DNA of 64,000 nucleotides from Aurantimonas sp. HBX-1 (lineage in GTDB: Bacteria; Pseudomonadota; Alphaproteobacteria; Rhizobiales; Rhizobiaceae): positions 3,733,501 through 3,797,500 of the forward strand of contig NZ_CP090066.1 of the NCBI RefSeq assembly GCF_021391535.1, written 5' to 3'. Under the pieces are notes generated by a model. That model made no database searches. It saw only the letters and a program-made list of their open reading frames with translations, and was not told the origin of the DNA. This document shows positions 11,131 to 19,215 of this stretch, one piece after another (the first letter of the stretch is position 1; the number at the start of each line of letters is the position of its first letter). The translations under genes and the position numbers were made by a program.

Positions 11131-12437
11131 TGGGCGTGTTCGAGGTATCGCTGATCGTCCTCGCCGTCCTGTTCGCGGCGCTCGCCTCCGGCCTCTGGGT
11201 CGCCCTCGCCCTCACCCTGACCGCGCTGGCGGCGCTGCTCACCCGCCCGGTCCTGCCCGACGCGCAGATCCTCGCCACCTCCTTCTGGTCGGCCTCGACG
11301 TCCTGGGACCTGACGGCCCTGCCGATGTTCATCTGGATGGGCGAGATCCTGTTCCGCTCCAAGCTGTCGGAGGATCTCTTCGCCGGCCTGTCGCCGCTGA
11401 TGCGCCGGCTGCCCGGCCGCCTCGTCCACGTCAACGTCGTCGGCTGCGCGATCTTCGCGGCGATCTCCGGCTCGTCGGCCGCGACCACCCAGACGATCGG
11501 CAAGATCTCGCTGCCGGAGCTGAAGCAGCGCGGCTACGACGACAGGATCGCCATCGGCTCGCTCGCCGGCGCCGGCACGCTCGGGCTGCTGATCCCGCCC
11601 TCGATCATCCTGATCGTCTACGGCGCCGCGGTGGAGCAGTCGATCGCCCGGCTGTTCATCGCCGGCGTCGTGCCGGGCATCGTGCTGGCGCTGCTGTTCA
11701 TGGGCTACGTGGCGCTCGTCTCGACGCTCAAGCCGTCGCTGATGCCGCCCGCGGCCGACGTCATCGCGCCGGAGAGCGCCTTCCGCTCGCTCCGCCGCAT
11801 CCTGCCGACGATCCTGCTCATCGCCGGCGTCATCGGCTCGATCTACGGCGGCATCGCCTCGCCGACCGAGGCGGCGGTGATCGGCGTGGTGCTGGCGCTC
11901 GCCATCACCGCGGCCCAGGGCATGCTGACGCGGGCGAACTTCATCGAGAGCCTGATGGCCGCCACCCGCGTCTCGGCGATGATCGCCTTCATCCTCGCCG
12001 GCGCCGCGGTGGTCACCACCGCCATGGGCTTCACCGGCCTGCCGCGGGAACTCGCCGCCTATATCGGCTCGCTGGAGCTTTCGCCGCTGGCGCTGCTGGC
12101 GGCGCTGACGCTGTTCTTCATGGTGCTCGGCTGCTTCCTCGACGGCATCTCGATGGTGGTGCTGACCACCTCGGTGGTCATGCCGCTGGTCACCGAAGCC
12201 GGCTTCGACCTGATCTGGTTCGGCATCTATCTGGTGATCGTCGTCGAGATGGCGCAGATCACCCCGCCGGTCGGGTTCAACCTGTTCGTCATCCAGGGGC
12301 TGACCGGGCAGAACATCTTCAAGATCGCCGTCGCCACCGCGCCGTTCTTCGGCCTCCTGGCCCTGATGGTGGTGCTGCTGGCGCTGTTCCCCGACCTCGC
12401 GCTGTTCCTGCCGCGCACGATGTTTTCGGGTGGCTGA
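11130..12437 (+). CDS. TRAP transporter large permease (DctM family)
   Basis: A 435-residue polytopic membrane protein with about a dozen hydrophobic segments. DctM signatures are present: PMFIWMGEILFRS, AAISGSSAATTQTIGKI, GAGTLGLLIPPSIILIVYG and QITPPVGFNLFVIQ. It is the ion-driven transport channel of the TRAP system formed with the preceding DctP and DctQ proteins. The start codon overlaps the stop of dctQ by one base. The 3' end overlaps a possible GTG start of the MarR regulator, so all four genes likely form one operon. Confidence 0.92.
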   Translation: MGVFEVSLIVLAVLFAALASGLWVALALTLTALAALLTRPVLPDAQILATSFWSASTSWDLTALPMFIWMGEILFRSKLSEDLFAGLSPLMRRLPGRLVHVNVVGCAIFAAISGSSAATTQTIGKISLPELKQRGYDDRIAIGSLAGAGTLGLLIPPSIILIVYGAAVEQSIARLFIAGVVPGIVLALLFMGYVALVSTLKPSLMPPAADVIAPESAFRSLRRILPTILLIAGVIGSIYGGIASPTEAAVIGVVLALAITAAQGMLTRANFIESLMAATRVSAMIAFILAGAAVVTTAMGFTGLPRELAAYIGSLELSPLALLAALTLFFMVLGCFLDGISMVVLTTSVVMPLVTEAGFDLIWFGIYLVIVVEMAQITPPVGFNLFVIQGLTGQNIFKIAVATAPFFGLLALMVVLLALFPDLALFLPRTMFSGG

Positions 12438-12438
12438 G

Positions 12439-12969
12439 ATGGCGGATCGAGACACAACCGAGCCACCCTTCGGCCCGATCGTCTCCTCGGCCCATCTCGC
12501 CGACGGCGCCATGCCGGCACTGTCGGAGGTCGAGTTCGGGATGATCCTCTGCGGCCACGCCTTCGAACGCTGGATGGAACGCTGCATGACCGCCGCCGGC
12601 CAGCCGGGGCTGACGGCGACGGAGATCCTCGTGCTGCACACCGTCACGCATCGCGGCAAGGCCAAGCGCCTCGCCGACATCTGCCTCGTGCTCGGCATCG
12701 AGGACACGCACCTGGCCACCTACGCCATCCGCAAGCTCGAGGCCAAGGGCCTCGTCGCCCGCGAGAAGGCCGGCAAGGAGCGCCTGATCTCGGTCACCAG
12801 CGAAGGCGAAGCCGCCTGCCGACGTTACCGAGACCTGCGCGAGCGTATCCTTGTCGCTGGCGCCGCCGAGCTTGGCGTTTCGGCTGAGGCGATGTCCAGC
12901 GTCGCGCGACTGATGCGCGTGCTCTCCGGGCACTACGACCAGGCTGCGCGGACGGCTGCCAGTCTGTGA
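12439..12969 (+). CDS. MarR-type winged-helix regulator
   Basis: A 176-residue DNA-binding protein. A winged-helix domain spans about residues 50-140: TATEILVLHTVTHRGKAKRLADICLVLGIEDTHLATYAIRKLEAKGLV is helix-turn-helix plus recognition helix, followed by the wing residues REKAGKERLISVT. The ATG at 12439 follows GGTGG; a GTG at 12430 inside dctM is also possible. As the last gene of the TRAP operon it is a natural candidate for controlling that operon and the divergent 5-oxoprolinase through the palindromes at 9460. The effector is unknown. Confidence 0.82.
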   Translation: MADRDTTEPPFGPIVSSAHLADGAMPALSEVEFGMILCGHAFERWMERCMTAAGQPGLTATEILVLHTVTHRGKAKRLADICLVLGIEDTHLATYAIRKLEAKGLVAREKAGKERLISVTSEGEAACRRYRDLRERILVAGAAELGVSAEAMSSVARLMRVLSGHYDQAARTAASL

Positions 12970-13154
12970 GCGCCCGCCCGACCGGCACGGCCACCAGGAA
13001 CGGGCAGCCGGTGTAGCGGTGCAGCCGCACACGCTGCGAGCGGCTGCGGCGCACGTGGCGGCGCGCGGTGATCCTGATCCGGGAAGGCGCCGGCTGCTGC
13101 CGGTGCGCCTGCTTGCGGATTGCCCGGCGCTGCCGGGCGCGACTTTCCCGCCGC

Positions 13155-13355
13155 TCACGCATGCCAGAACGGCTTCCGGCATTCGCCCCGCGCGGTGTCG
13201 CGCGACAGGCCGACATCGGCCAGCAGGCGGTCGTCCAGACTGGCGAGCGCGGTGCGCTGGCGGTGGCGCTGGAACCAGACCACGGCAAGCGCCCTGGCAG
13301 GTTGGATGCTGATCGGGGCGCGACGCCCGTAGCGGGTCATGCTGATGTCACTCAT
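13155..13355 (-). CDS. DUF1127 small protein
   Basis: A 66-residue arginine-rich protein with the DUF1127 core, here LASLDDRLLADVGLSRDTARGE, near the C-terminus. Members of this family are abundant in alphaproteobacteria; some act in RNA or phosphate-related regulation, but the role of this one is unknown. AGGAGG lies upstream of the ATG at 13355. It is followed by 185 bases without a convincing gene up to the MarR stop at 12969, and is preceded on the same strand by a small secreted protein. Confidence 0.85.
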   Translation of the reverse strand: MSDISMTRYGRRAPISIQPARALAVVWFQRHRQRTALASLDDRLLADVGLSRDTARGECRKPFWHA

Positions 13356-13378
13356 GGGATTCCCTCCTCTTCGCCAGG

Positions 13379-13732
13379 TCAGTTCGCGAACGCCTGGAGT
13401 TGCTGGTGGCTGGGCGCGCTGATCGTCACGATGTCGCCGGCGCGGGCGAACTCGACTTCGGTCCAGGCCATGCCGAAGGCGCGCGGGACGGCGATGACCG
13501 CCCGCTGGCCGTCGGCCAGCGTCGTCACGAACCGCATCGGTTCGGGGCTGCCGCGACCGGTGAGCGTCGCCTCGACGCGAAAGCCGTGCGCCTCGGCCGT
13601 GTAGACCGCCGATCCGCGGACCCAGTCGAACTCGATGCTGGCTGGCTGGCCCGGCTGCATCTCGCCGCCATTGGCGACGTCGGCCGCGAAGATCGCGGAC
13701 AGGAAGACGAGGGCACAGATTGCCTTGACCAT
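13379..13732 (-). CDS. Small secreted protein of unknown function
   Basis: A 117-residue protein whose first 20-22 residues (MVKAICALVFLSAIFAADVA) form a signal peptide. The mature part looks like a small beta-rich domain; the only noticeable pattern is a hydrophobic strand-like run around DIVTISAP. No family is recognised. Start at 13732 is supported by GAGGTGG upstream and by the signal peptide; an ATG 51 bases further upstream would place 17 polar residues ahead of it. The gene lies just upstream of DUF1127 on the same strand and is divergent from the Crp/Fnr regulator, which could control it. Confidence 0.7.
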   Translation of the reverse strand: MVKAICALVFLSAIFAADVANGGEMQPGQPASIEFDWVRGSAVYTAEAHGFRVEATLTGRGSPEPMRFVTTLADGQRAVIAVPRAFGMAWTEVEFARAGDIVTISAPSHQQLQAFAN

Positions 13733-13906
13733 GACCCACCTCGACGGCTGGGTGTGCCGGGCTGCCCCGGCGCGGAGCGCCATTGCTCTCGCAAGGGCAA
13801 GGTCTCACAATCGACCTCGCGGACCTGTGATGGCGGTCACATCGGATGCGCATCGCCTGGCGGGTCCGGCTCGTTGAGCCAAGCGAAACCAAGGGAGCGG
13901 GGTGCC

Positions 13907-14614
13907 ATGACGATCGTCGATTCCCGCGCCGGGCCGGACAAGATCCGGCTGCTGCGCGACTGCCTGATCTTCCGATCGCTGGACGAGGCGGCGCGCCAGG
14001 AGCTGGCGGGCCGCGCCTATTTCAAGCGCTTCGCGGCCAAGGAGCCGATCTTCCAGATGGGCTCGCCGGGCCAGAGCATGATGGCGATCGCCAGCGGCGT
14101 CGTGCGGATCAGCGCGCCGATGGAAAGCGGGCGCGAGATCATCCTTGCCGATCTGCCGGCGGGCGAGGTGTTCGGCGAGGTCGCGATGCTCGACGGCAAG
14201 GAGCGCTCCGCCGGCGCCACGGCGCTGACCAATTGCGAGCTGCTGGTGCTGGAGCGGCGCGACGTCGTCTCGCTGATCCGCCACGATCCGGACGCCGCGC
14301 TGCGCCTGCTCGAGCTCCTGTGCGGCCGGCTCCGCCGCTCGGAGGAGCGGATGACCGAGATCGCCTTCCTGGAAGTACCGGCCCGCCTCGCCCGCACCCT
14401 GATCCGCGCCGCGGCGGAGGCGGCGGAGCGCTCGCGGGTGCAGCCGGTCAAGCTGTCGCTGGCGCAGGGTGAGCTCGCCCGGATGATCGGCAGCTCCCGC
14501 GAGAACGTCAATCGCTGCCTCAAGGAATGGCAGCGCCACGGCCTGATCGACCTCAAGGACGGCTGGCTGCTGGTGCTCGACCCGCAGGGGCTGGAGGCCC
14601 ACGCCCACCGCTAG
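13907..14614 (+). CDS. Crp/Fnr family transcription regulator
   Basis: A 235-residue regulator. The cyclic-nucleotide-binding beta barrel occupies about residues 18-135 (FGEVAMLDG is the phosphate-cassette-like turn) and a winged helix-turn-helix lies at about 180-225 (QGELARMIGSSRENVNRCLKEW). The FNR cysteine cluster that holds an iron-sulfur centre is absent; Cys18 stands alone near the N-terminus, so direct oxygen sensing is unlikely. GGGAG lies before the ATG. It is divergent from the small secreted protein gene and followed by a hairpin at 14673. Ligand and targets are unknown. Confidence 0.88.
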   Translation: MTIVDSRAGPDKIRLLRDCLIFRSLDEAARQELAGRAYFKRFAAKEPIFQMGSPGQSMMAIASGVVRISAPMESGREIILADLPAGEVFGEVAMLDGKERSAGATALTNCELLVLERRDVVSLIRHDPDAALRLLELLCGRLRRSEERMTEIAFLEVPARLARTLIRAAAEAAERSRVQPVKLSLAQGELARMIGSSRENVNRCLKEWQRHGLIDLKDGWLLVLDPQGLEAHAHR

Positions 14615-14672
14615 GCCGCTGGCGGAAGCCTCCGGAACGTCCGGTTCGCAGAATCCGGTTTCCTCCGGCCGG

Positions 14673-14692
14673 CTGCTTCGCCTAAGAAGCAG
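14673..14692 (+). terminator. Hairpin between the Crp/Fnr gene and folD
   Basis: CTGCTTC and GAAGCAG form a 7-bp stem with the loop GCCTAA, in the 110-bp gap before folD. There is no U-tract, so it could equally be an operator. Confidence 0.35.
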
Positions 14693-14724
14693 GCGGCACC
14701 GGGCAATGGCGAGGGGTGGTCTGC

Positions 14725-15630
14725 ATGGCCGAGGCACGGCGGATCGACGGCAAGGCCGTCGCGGCGGGTATCGTGGAAAAGGTGAAGAATGCGGCGGCGG
14801 CGCTGGTCGCCGAAGGCGGGCCGCAGCCCGGCCTCGCCGTGGTCATCGTCGGCGAGGATCCGGCGAGCCAGGTCTATGTCGGCTCGAAGGAGAAGATGGC
14901 GCGCGAGTGCGGCTTCCACTCGGTCAAGCACGAGCTCTCCGCCGACACCAGCGAGGCGGATCTCCTTGCGGTCGTCGAGAGCCTCAACGCCGACCCGGCG
15001 ATCCACGGCATTCTCGTCCAGCTGCCGCTGCCGAAGCAGATCGACGAGGCGAAGGTGATCGAGACGATCGACCCGGACAAGGACGTCGACGGGTTCAACC
15101 TGATCAATGTCGGGCGGCTCGCCACCGGCGCCCTCGACAAGGCCTTCGTGCCCTGCACGCCGGCCGGCTCGATGATCCTCATCCGCGAGGTGCTGGGCGA
15201 CGATCTCTCCGGCAAGAACGCGGTTGTCGTCGGGCGCTCCAACATCGTCGGCAAGCCGATGGCGCAGTTGCTTCTGGCCGCGAACGCCACCGTCACCATC
15301 GCCCATTCGCGCACGAAGGATCTCGCCGCCGTCTGCCGCAACGCCGACATTCTCGTCGCGGCGGTCGGGCGCGCCGAGATGCTGACCGGCGACTACGTGA
15401 AGGAAGGCGCGGTGGTGATCGATGTCGGGATCAACCGCGTCCCCGCGCCGGAAAAGGGCGAGGGCAAGTCGCGGCTGGTCGGCGACGTCGACTATGCGTC
15501 GGCCGCCGCAAGGGCCGCGGCGATCACGCCGGTGCCGGGCGGCGTCGGGCCGATGACCATCGCGCTCTTGATGGCGAACACGCTCGCCTCGGCCTACCGC
15601 GCGGCAGGGAAGACGCCGCCCCGGCTCTGA
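14725..15630 (+). CDS. folD: Methylenetetrahydrofolate dehydrogenase/cyclohydrolase FolD
   Basis: A 301-residue bifunctional enzyme converting 5,10-methylene-THF to 10-formyl-THF in the cytoplasm. The N-terminal domain holds SQVYVGSKEKM (active-site Tyr and Lys) and GILVQLPLP; the C-terminal Rossmann domain holds VVGRSNIVGKPMA and ends with TPVPGGVGPMTIALL. Length is standard for the family. Start at 14725 (MAEARRIDG) follows GAGGGG; a GTG nine bases upstream is possible. It converges on grpE, 19 bases away. Confidence 0.97.
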   Translation: MAEARRIDGKAVAAGIVEKVKNAAAALVAEGGPQPGLAVVIVGEDPASQVYVGSKEKMARECGFHSVKHELSADTSEADLLAVVESLNADPAIHGILVQLPLPKQIDEAKVIETIDPDKDVDGFNLINVGRLATGALDKAFVPCTPAGSMILIREVLGDDLSGKNAVVVGRSNIVGKPMAQLLLAANATVTIAHSRTKDLAAVCRNADILVAAVGRAEMLTGDYVKEGAVVIDVGINRVPAPEKGEGKSRLVGDVDYASAAARAAAITPVPGGVGPMTIALLMANTLASAYRAAGKTPPRL

Positions 15631-15642
15631 ACGCCCGGGGCG

Positions 15643-15659
15643 GGCCGGATCAGCCGGCC
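15643..15659. terminator. Hairpin between convergent folD and grpE
   Basis: GGCCGG and CCGGCC form a 6-bp stem with a five-base loop in the 19-bp gap, overlapping the grpE stop. No U-tract; possible bidirectional terminator. Confidence 0.35.
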
Positions 15660-16339
15660 TCGGCGGCGCCCTCGACCGGCTTGGCGTCGCCAGCGGTCTG
15701 CTTCGGTCCGCCCTTGGAGACGCCAACCATCGCCGGACGCAGCACCCGGTCGCCGATGGCGTAGCCGGCCTGGACGACCTGCACGACGGTGTTGTGGGGC
15801 ACCTCCGGGTTGGGGATCTCGAACATCGCCTGGTGGAAGTTCGGGTCGAAGCGCTGGCCTTCCGGGTCGAGCCGCTTCACGCCATGCTTCTCCAGCGCCG
15901 AGATCAGGCTGCGCTCGGTGACCTCGACGCCGTCGATCAGCGCGTTCAGCCCGTCGTCGCCGTGCGCCTTGGCCTCGGCCGGCACCGCCTCGATGGCGCG
16001 ACGCAGATTGTCGGCGACCGACAGCATCTCGCGGGCAAAGCCGGTGACGCCGTAGACCCGCGCATCCTTGATCTCGCGCTCGGTGCGGCGGCGCAGATTC
16101 TCCATGTCGGCGGCGAGCCGCAGCAGCCGGTCCTTGACGTCGGCATTCTCCGCCTCGAGCCGGGCGATCCGCTCGGCGTCGGCGCCGGCCGCCGCGTCCG
16201 GATCGGCAAAACCGCTCGGTGTTGCGGTGTCGGAGGCAGCGTCGTTCGCCGCGTGACCGGCGTCGGCGGCGCCCGTCCGGGCCTCGCCTGCCGTGTCGTC
16301 GGTGTCGCTCTCGTGGCGCTGGCCGTTCTCGATCGTCAT
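15650..16339 (-). CDS. grpE: Nucleotide exchange factor GrpE
   Basis: A 229-residue co-chaperone that drives ADP release from DnaK. An acidic, Ala-rich disordered N-terminus (about residues 1-55) is followed by the long coiled-coil helix (LRLAADMENLRRRTEREI), the four-helix region with MLSVADNLRRAIE, and the C-terminal beta domain with NFHQAMFEIP and VVQVVQAGYAIGDRVLRPAMV. It lies directly downstream of the heat-shock repressor hrcA on the same strand, the usual arrangement. The gap of 123 bases could carry its own promoter; no CIRCE element was found. Confidence 0.97.
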   Translation of the reverse strand: MTIENGQRHESDTDDTAGEARTGAADAGHAANDAASDTATPSGFADPDAAAGADAERIARLEAENADVKDRLLRLAADMENLRRRTEREIKDARVYGVTGFAREMLSVADNLRRAIEAVPAEAKAHGDDGLNALIDGVEVTERSLISALEKHGVKRLDPEGQRFDPNFHQAMFEIPNPEVPHNTVVQVVQAGYAIGDRVLRPAMVGVSKGGPKQTAGDAKPVEGAAEAG

Positions 16340-16462
16340 TCCGTCCTCAATCCCGTCTCAGGCTGGCGCCGCGGCGCCGACGCGCTCCCTTTCGGGAAAC
16401 GTGGCAGGCTGCGGCGCAAAAAAGGTCTTCGGTGCCGCATATCGAAGCGGCGCGCGGCAAAA

Positions 16463-17575
16463 TCAAGCCTGCCGCTCCGCCGCTCCCTTGGAGAGCAGCC
16501 GCGAGACGATGCGGGCGGTGTAGTCGACCATCGGCACGATCCGCCGGTAGTTCAGCCGGGTCGGGCCGATGACGCCGACGGCCCCGATCACCGCCTCGGT
16601 GCCGCCCTTGTAGGGCGCCACCACCAGCGACGAGCCGGACAGCGAGAACAGCTTGTTCTCCGAGCCGATGAAGATGCGGACGCCATTGCCGGTCTCGGCA
16701 AGGTCGAGCAGTTCGATGATGCCGCTCTTGGTCTCGAGGTCGTCGAACAGGAGCCGCAGCCGGTCGAGATCCTCCGACGCCGTGACATTCTCGAGCAGGT
16801 TGGCGCGGCCCCGCACGATCAGCCGTGCCGGCTGGTCGGCCGACGCGCCGGACCAGACGGCGAGGCCGCGGTCGACCAGTTGGCGCGACAGGAGGTCGAG
16901 CGCGTTGGCGGTGTCGTCCTTCAGCCGGCCGATCCGCTCGCTGGCTTCGCCGAGCGTGCGACCGACCACATGGGCGTTGAGGAAATTGGCGGCCTCGACC
17001 AGCTGCGAGGCGGTGACCCCGGCCGGCAGGTCGAAGATGCGGTTCTCGACCTCGCCGTTCTCGCCGACCAGCACGGCGAGCGCCTTCAGCGGCTCCAGCC
17101 GGATGAACTCGATATGCTTGAGCCGCAGGTCGGATTTCGACGTCAGCACGATGCCGGCGCCGCGCGACAGGCCGGACAGGAGCTGGCTCGCCTCGGTGAG
17201 CAGCGATTCGAACGGCCGGCCATCGCCGGACAGCCGCACCTTCTCCTCGATCTCCTCGCGCTCCGACGAGCCGAGGTCGCCGACTTCCAGAAAGGCGTCG
17301 ACGAAGAAGCGCAGGCCCAGCTCGGTCGGCATCCGCCCGGCGCTGACATGCGGCGAATAGATCAGCCCCAGCGCCTCGAGATCGCTCATCACGTTGCGGA
17401 TCGAGGCCGGCGACAGCGAATTGCTGATCAGCCGCGACAGCATGCGCGAGCCGACCGGCTCGCCGATGTCGAGATAGCTTTCGACGATCAGCCGGAACAC
17501 CTCGCGTGAGCGATCGTCGAGCGGCAGCGCGCCGGCCGCGACGAAGTCACTGATGGGGAGGCGGAATTCGGTCAT
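16463..17575 (-). CDS. hrcA: Heat-inducible transcription repressor HrcA
   Basis: A 370-residue repressor that binds CIRCE elements upstream of groE/dnaK genes. The N-terminal winged helix covers about residues 15-95 (SYLDIGEPVGSRMLSR, SPASIRNVMSDLEALG), followed by the GAF-like dimerisation domain and the C-terminal IGPTRLNYRRIVPMVDY signature. Start at 17575 fits the family N-terminus. A good -35/-10 pair lies 30 bases upstream. No CIRCE inverted repeat is visible near this gene, so it does not seem to be autoregulated from here. It is divergent from rph. Confidence 0.96.
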   Translation of the reverse strand: MTEFRLPISDFVAAGALPLDDRSREVFRLIVESYLDIGEPVGSRMLSRLISNSLSPASIRNVMSDLEALGLIYSPHVSAGRMPTELGLRFFVDAFLEVGDLGSSEREEIEEKVRLSGDGRPFESLLTEASQLLSGLSRGAGIVLTSKSDLRLKHIEFIRLEPLKALAVLVGENGEVENRIFDLPAGVTASQLVEAANFLNAHVVGRTLGEASERIGRLKDDTANALDLLSRQLVDRGLAVWSGASADQPARLIVRGRANLLENVTASEDLDRLRLLFDDLETKSGIIELLDLAETGNGVRIFIGSENKLFSLSGSSLVVAPYKGGTEAVIGAVGVIGPTRLNYRRIVPMVDYTARIVSRLLSKGAAERQA

Positions 17576-17604
17576 CGAGGGGCAGGTCTCTTCCGCATGA
17601 CGCA

Positions 17605-17633
17605 AGTATAAGGAGCGCGGGCCGCCGCGCCAA
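17605..17633 (-). promoter_or_regulatory. Predicted hrcA promoter
   Basis: On the minus strand TTGGCG (17628-17633) and TATACT (17605-17610) are separated by exactly 17 bases, a close match to a housekeeping sigma promoter. Transcription would start near 17598, leaving a leader of about 25 bases before the hrcA ATG. Confidence 0.6.
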
Positions 17634-17762
17634 GCGGCAAGCCGGGCGGGGCGCCGACGCGGCATCGATTCCGGCGCGCCGTCCTGCACACTCCGGAATG
17701 CCGCCGCGCGAGGCTTGCCGGCGAGGGTGCCCTCGGAGCGGGCCGCCGATGCCGGAATTATT

Positions 17763-17791
17763 TTGCTCCCCCGCCGCAACGCCGGTACAAG
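17763..17791 (+). promoter_or_regulatory. Possible rph operon promoter
   Basis: TTGCTC (17763-17768) and TACAAG (17786-17791) with a 17-base spacer lie about 60 bases upstream of rph. The match is moderate. Confidence 0.35.
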
Positions 17792-17848
17792 CCCGGCACA
17801 ACCCGAAGCAACTAAGCCTTAACCATCGAGCGATCGTCAGGACATATC

Positions 17849-18574
17849 ATGCGGCCATCCAAACGCGCCGGCGACCAGCTGAGGCAAGTCAGCCTCGAGC
17901 GGAACTTCTCCCGCCACGCCGAGGGCTCGTGCCTGGTGAAGTTCGGCGACACCCACGTGCTCTGCACCGCCAGTCTCGAGGAGCGCGTGCCCGGCTGGCT
18001 GCGCAATTCCGGCAAGGGCTGGGTGACCGCCGAATACGGCATGCTGCCGCGCGCCACCGGCGACCGCATGCGCCGCGAGGCGGCTTCCGGCAAGCAGTCC
18101 GGCCGCACCCAGGAGATCCAGCGGCTGATCGGCCGCTCGCTGCGCGCCGTGGTCAATCTCCCGGCGCTCGGCGAGCGCCAGATCACCGTCGACTGCGACG
18201 TGATCCAGGCCGACGGCGGCACCCGCACCGCGGCGATCACCGGCGGCTTCGTGGCGCTGGCCGACTGCCTCGCCTGGATGGAGGCGCGCGCCATGGTCAA
18301 GCGCAAGGACGTGCTCACCAGCCATGTCGCGGCGATCTCCTGCGGCATCTACAACGGCGAGCCGGTGCTCGACCTCGACTATCCGGAGGATTCCACCGCC
18401 GAGACCGACGCGAACTTCGTCATGACCGGCGCCGGCGGGATCATCGAGATCCAGGGCACCGCCGAGGGCGCGCCGTTCTCGGAGGACGAGTTCCTCAAGC
18501 TGCTCGCTCTGGCGCGCAAGGGCATCAACGAGCTGGTCGAGATGCAGCGCGAGGCGCTCGGAGGCGAACTTTGA
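17849..18574 (+). CDS. rph: Ribonuclease PH
   Basis: A 241-residue phosphate-dependent 3'-exoribonuclease that trims tRNA 3' ends. Family signatures: MRPSKRAGDQLR at the N-terminus, GWVTAEYGMLPRAT, SGRTQEIQRLIGRSLRAV with the phosphate-binding Arg residues, and DCDVIQADGGTRTAAITG. AGGACA precedes the ATG. Its stop overlaps the TTG start of rdgB (TTGA). It is the first gene of an rph-rdgB-hemW operon, divergent from hrcA. Confidence 0.97.
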   Translation: MRPSKRAGDQLRQVSLERNFSRHAEGSCLVKFGDTHVLCTASLEERVPGWLRNSGKGWVTAEYGMLPRATGDRMRREAASGKQSGRTQEIQRLIGRSLRAVVNLPALGERQITVDCDVIQADGGTRTAAITGGFVALADCLAWMEARAMVKRKDVLTSHVAAISCGIYNGEPVLDLDYPEDSTAETDANFVMTGAGGIIEIQGTAEGAPFSEDEFLKLLALARKGINELVEMQREALGGEL

Positions 18575-19215
18575 ACCGGCTCGACCCCGCCGACGGCCCG
18601 CTGCTCGTCGCCAGCCACAATGTCGGCAAGATCTGGGAAATCCGCGAGCTCATGGAGCCGTTCGGCTTCACCGTGGTGTCAGCGAAGGACAAGGGCCTCG
18701 CCGACCCGGAGGAGACCGGCACGACCTTCGAGGAGAACGCCGAGATCAAGGCGCTCGCTGCCCTCGAGGCGACGGGCCTGCCGGCGCTGTCGGACGATTC
18801 CGGCATCGCGATCGAGGCTTTGGGCGGCGATCCCGGCATCTACTCCGCCCGCTGGGGCGGGCCGGAGCGCGACTTCGCCATGGCGATGCGCAATGTCGAG
18901 GAAAAGCTGCAGGCGGCCGGCGCGACCGAGCCGGCGCAGCGGCGGGCGACCTTCGTCGCCGTGCTCTGCCTAGCGCTGCCCAGTGGCGAGCGGCACTTCT
19001 TCCGCGGCGAGGTGCACGGCACCTGCGTCTGGCCGCCGCGCGGCACGCTCGGCTTCGGCTACGACCCGATCTTCCTGCCGGATGGCCAGGACCGCACCTT
19101 CGGCGAGATGATGTCGCTGGAAAAGCACGCCTGGAAGCCCGGCCAGCCCGACGCGCTGTCGCATCGGGCGCGGGCGTTCCAGAAATTCGCACGCGAGGCG
19201 CTCGGGACGACATGA
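18571..19215 (+). CDS. rdgB: RdgB/HAM1 non-canonical purine NTP pyrophosphatase
   Basis: A 214-residue housecleaning enzyme that hydrolyses ITP, dITP and XTP. The motifs SHNVGKIWEI (substrate binding), FEENAEIKA, SDDSGIAIEALGGDPGIYSARW and SHRARAFQKF are all present. The likely start is TTG at 18571, because GGAGGCG lies just upstream and the four bases TTGA are shared with the rph stop; no ATG is available before the first conserved motif. It overlaps hemW at its end (ATGA at 19212). Confidence 0.95.
   Translation: MNRLDPADGPLLVASHNVGKIWEIRELMEPFGFTVVSAKDKGLADPEETGTTFEENAEIKALAALEATGLPALSDDSGIAIEALGGDPGIYSARWGGPERDFAMAMRNVEEKLQAAGATEPAQRRATFVAVLCLALPSGERHFFRGEVHGTCVWPPRGTLGFGYDPIFLPDGQDRTFGEMMSLEKHAWKPGQPDALSHRARAFQKFAREALGTT

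Noticed and set aside
12794..13163. Arg-rich minus-strand frame starting at the DUF1127 stop
   Set aside because: It would overlap most of the MarR gene's 3' end in antisense and has biased composition; kept only as a remote possibility.
17576..17848. CIRCE element expected near hrcA
   Set aside because: No TTAGCACTC-type inverted repeat was found in the hrcA/rph gap or between hrcA and grpE.
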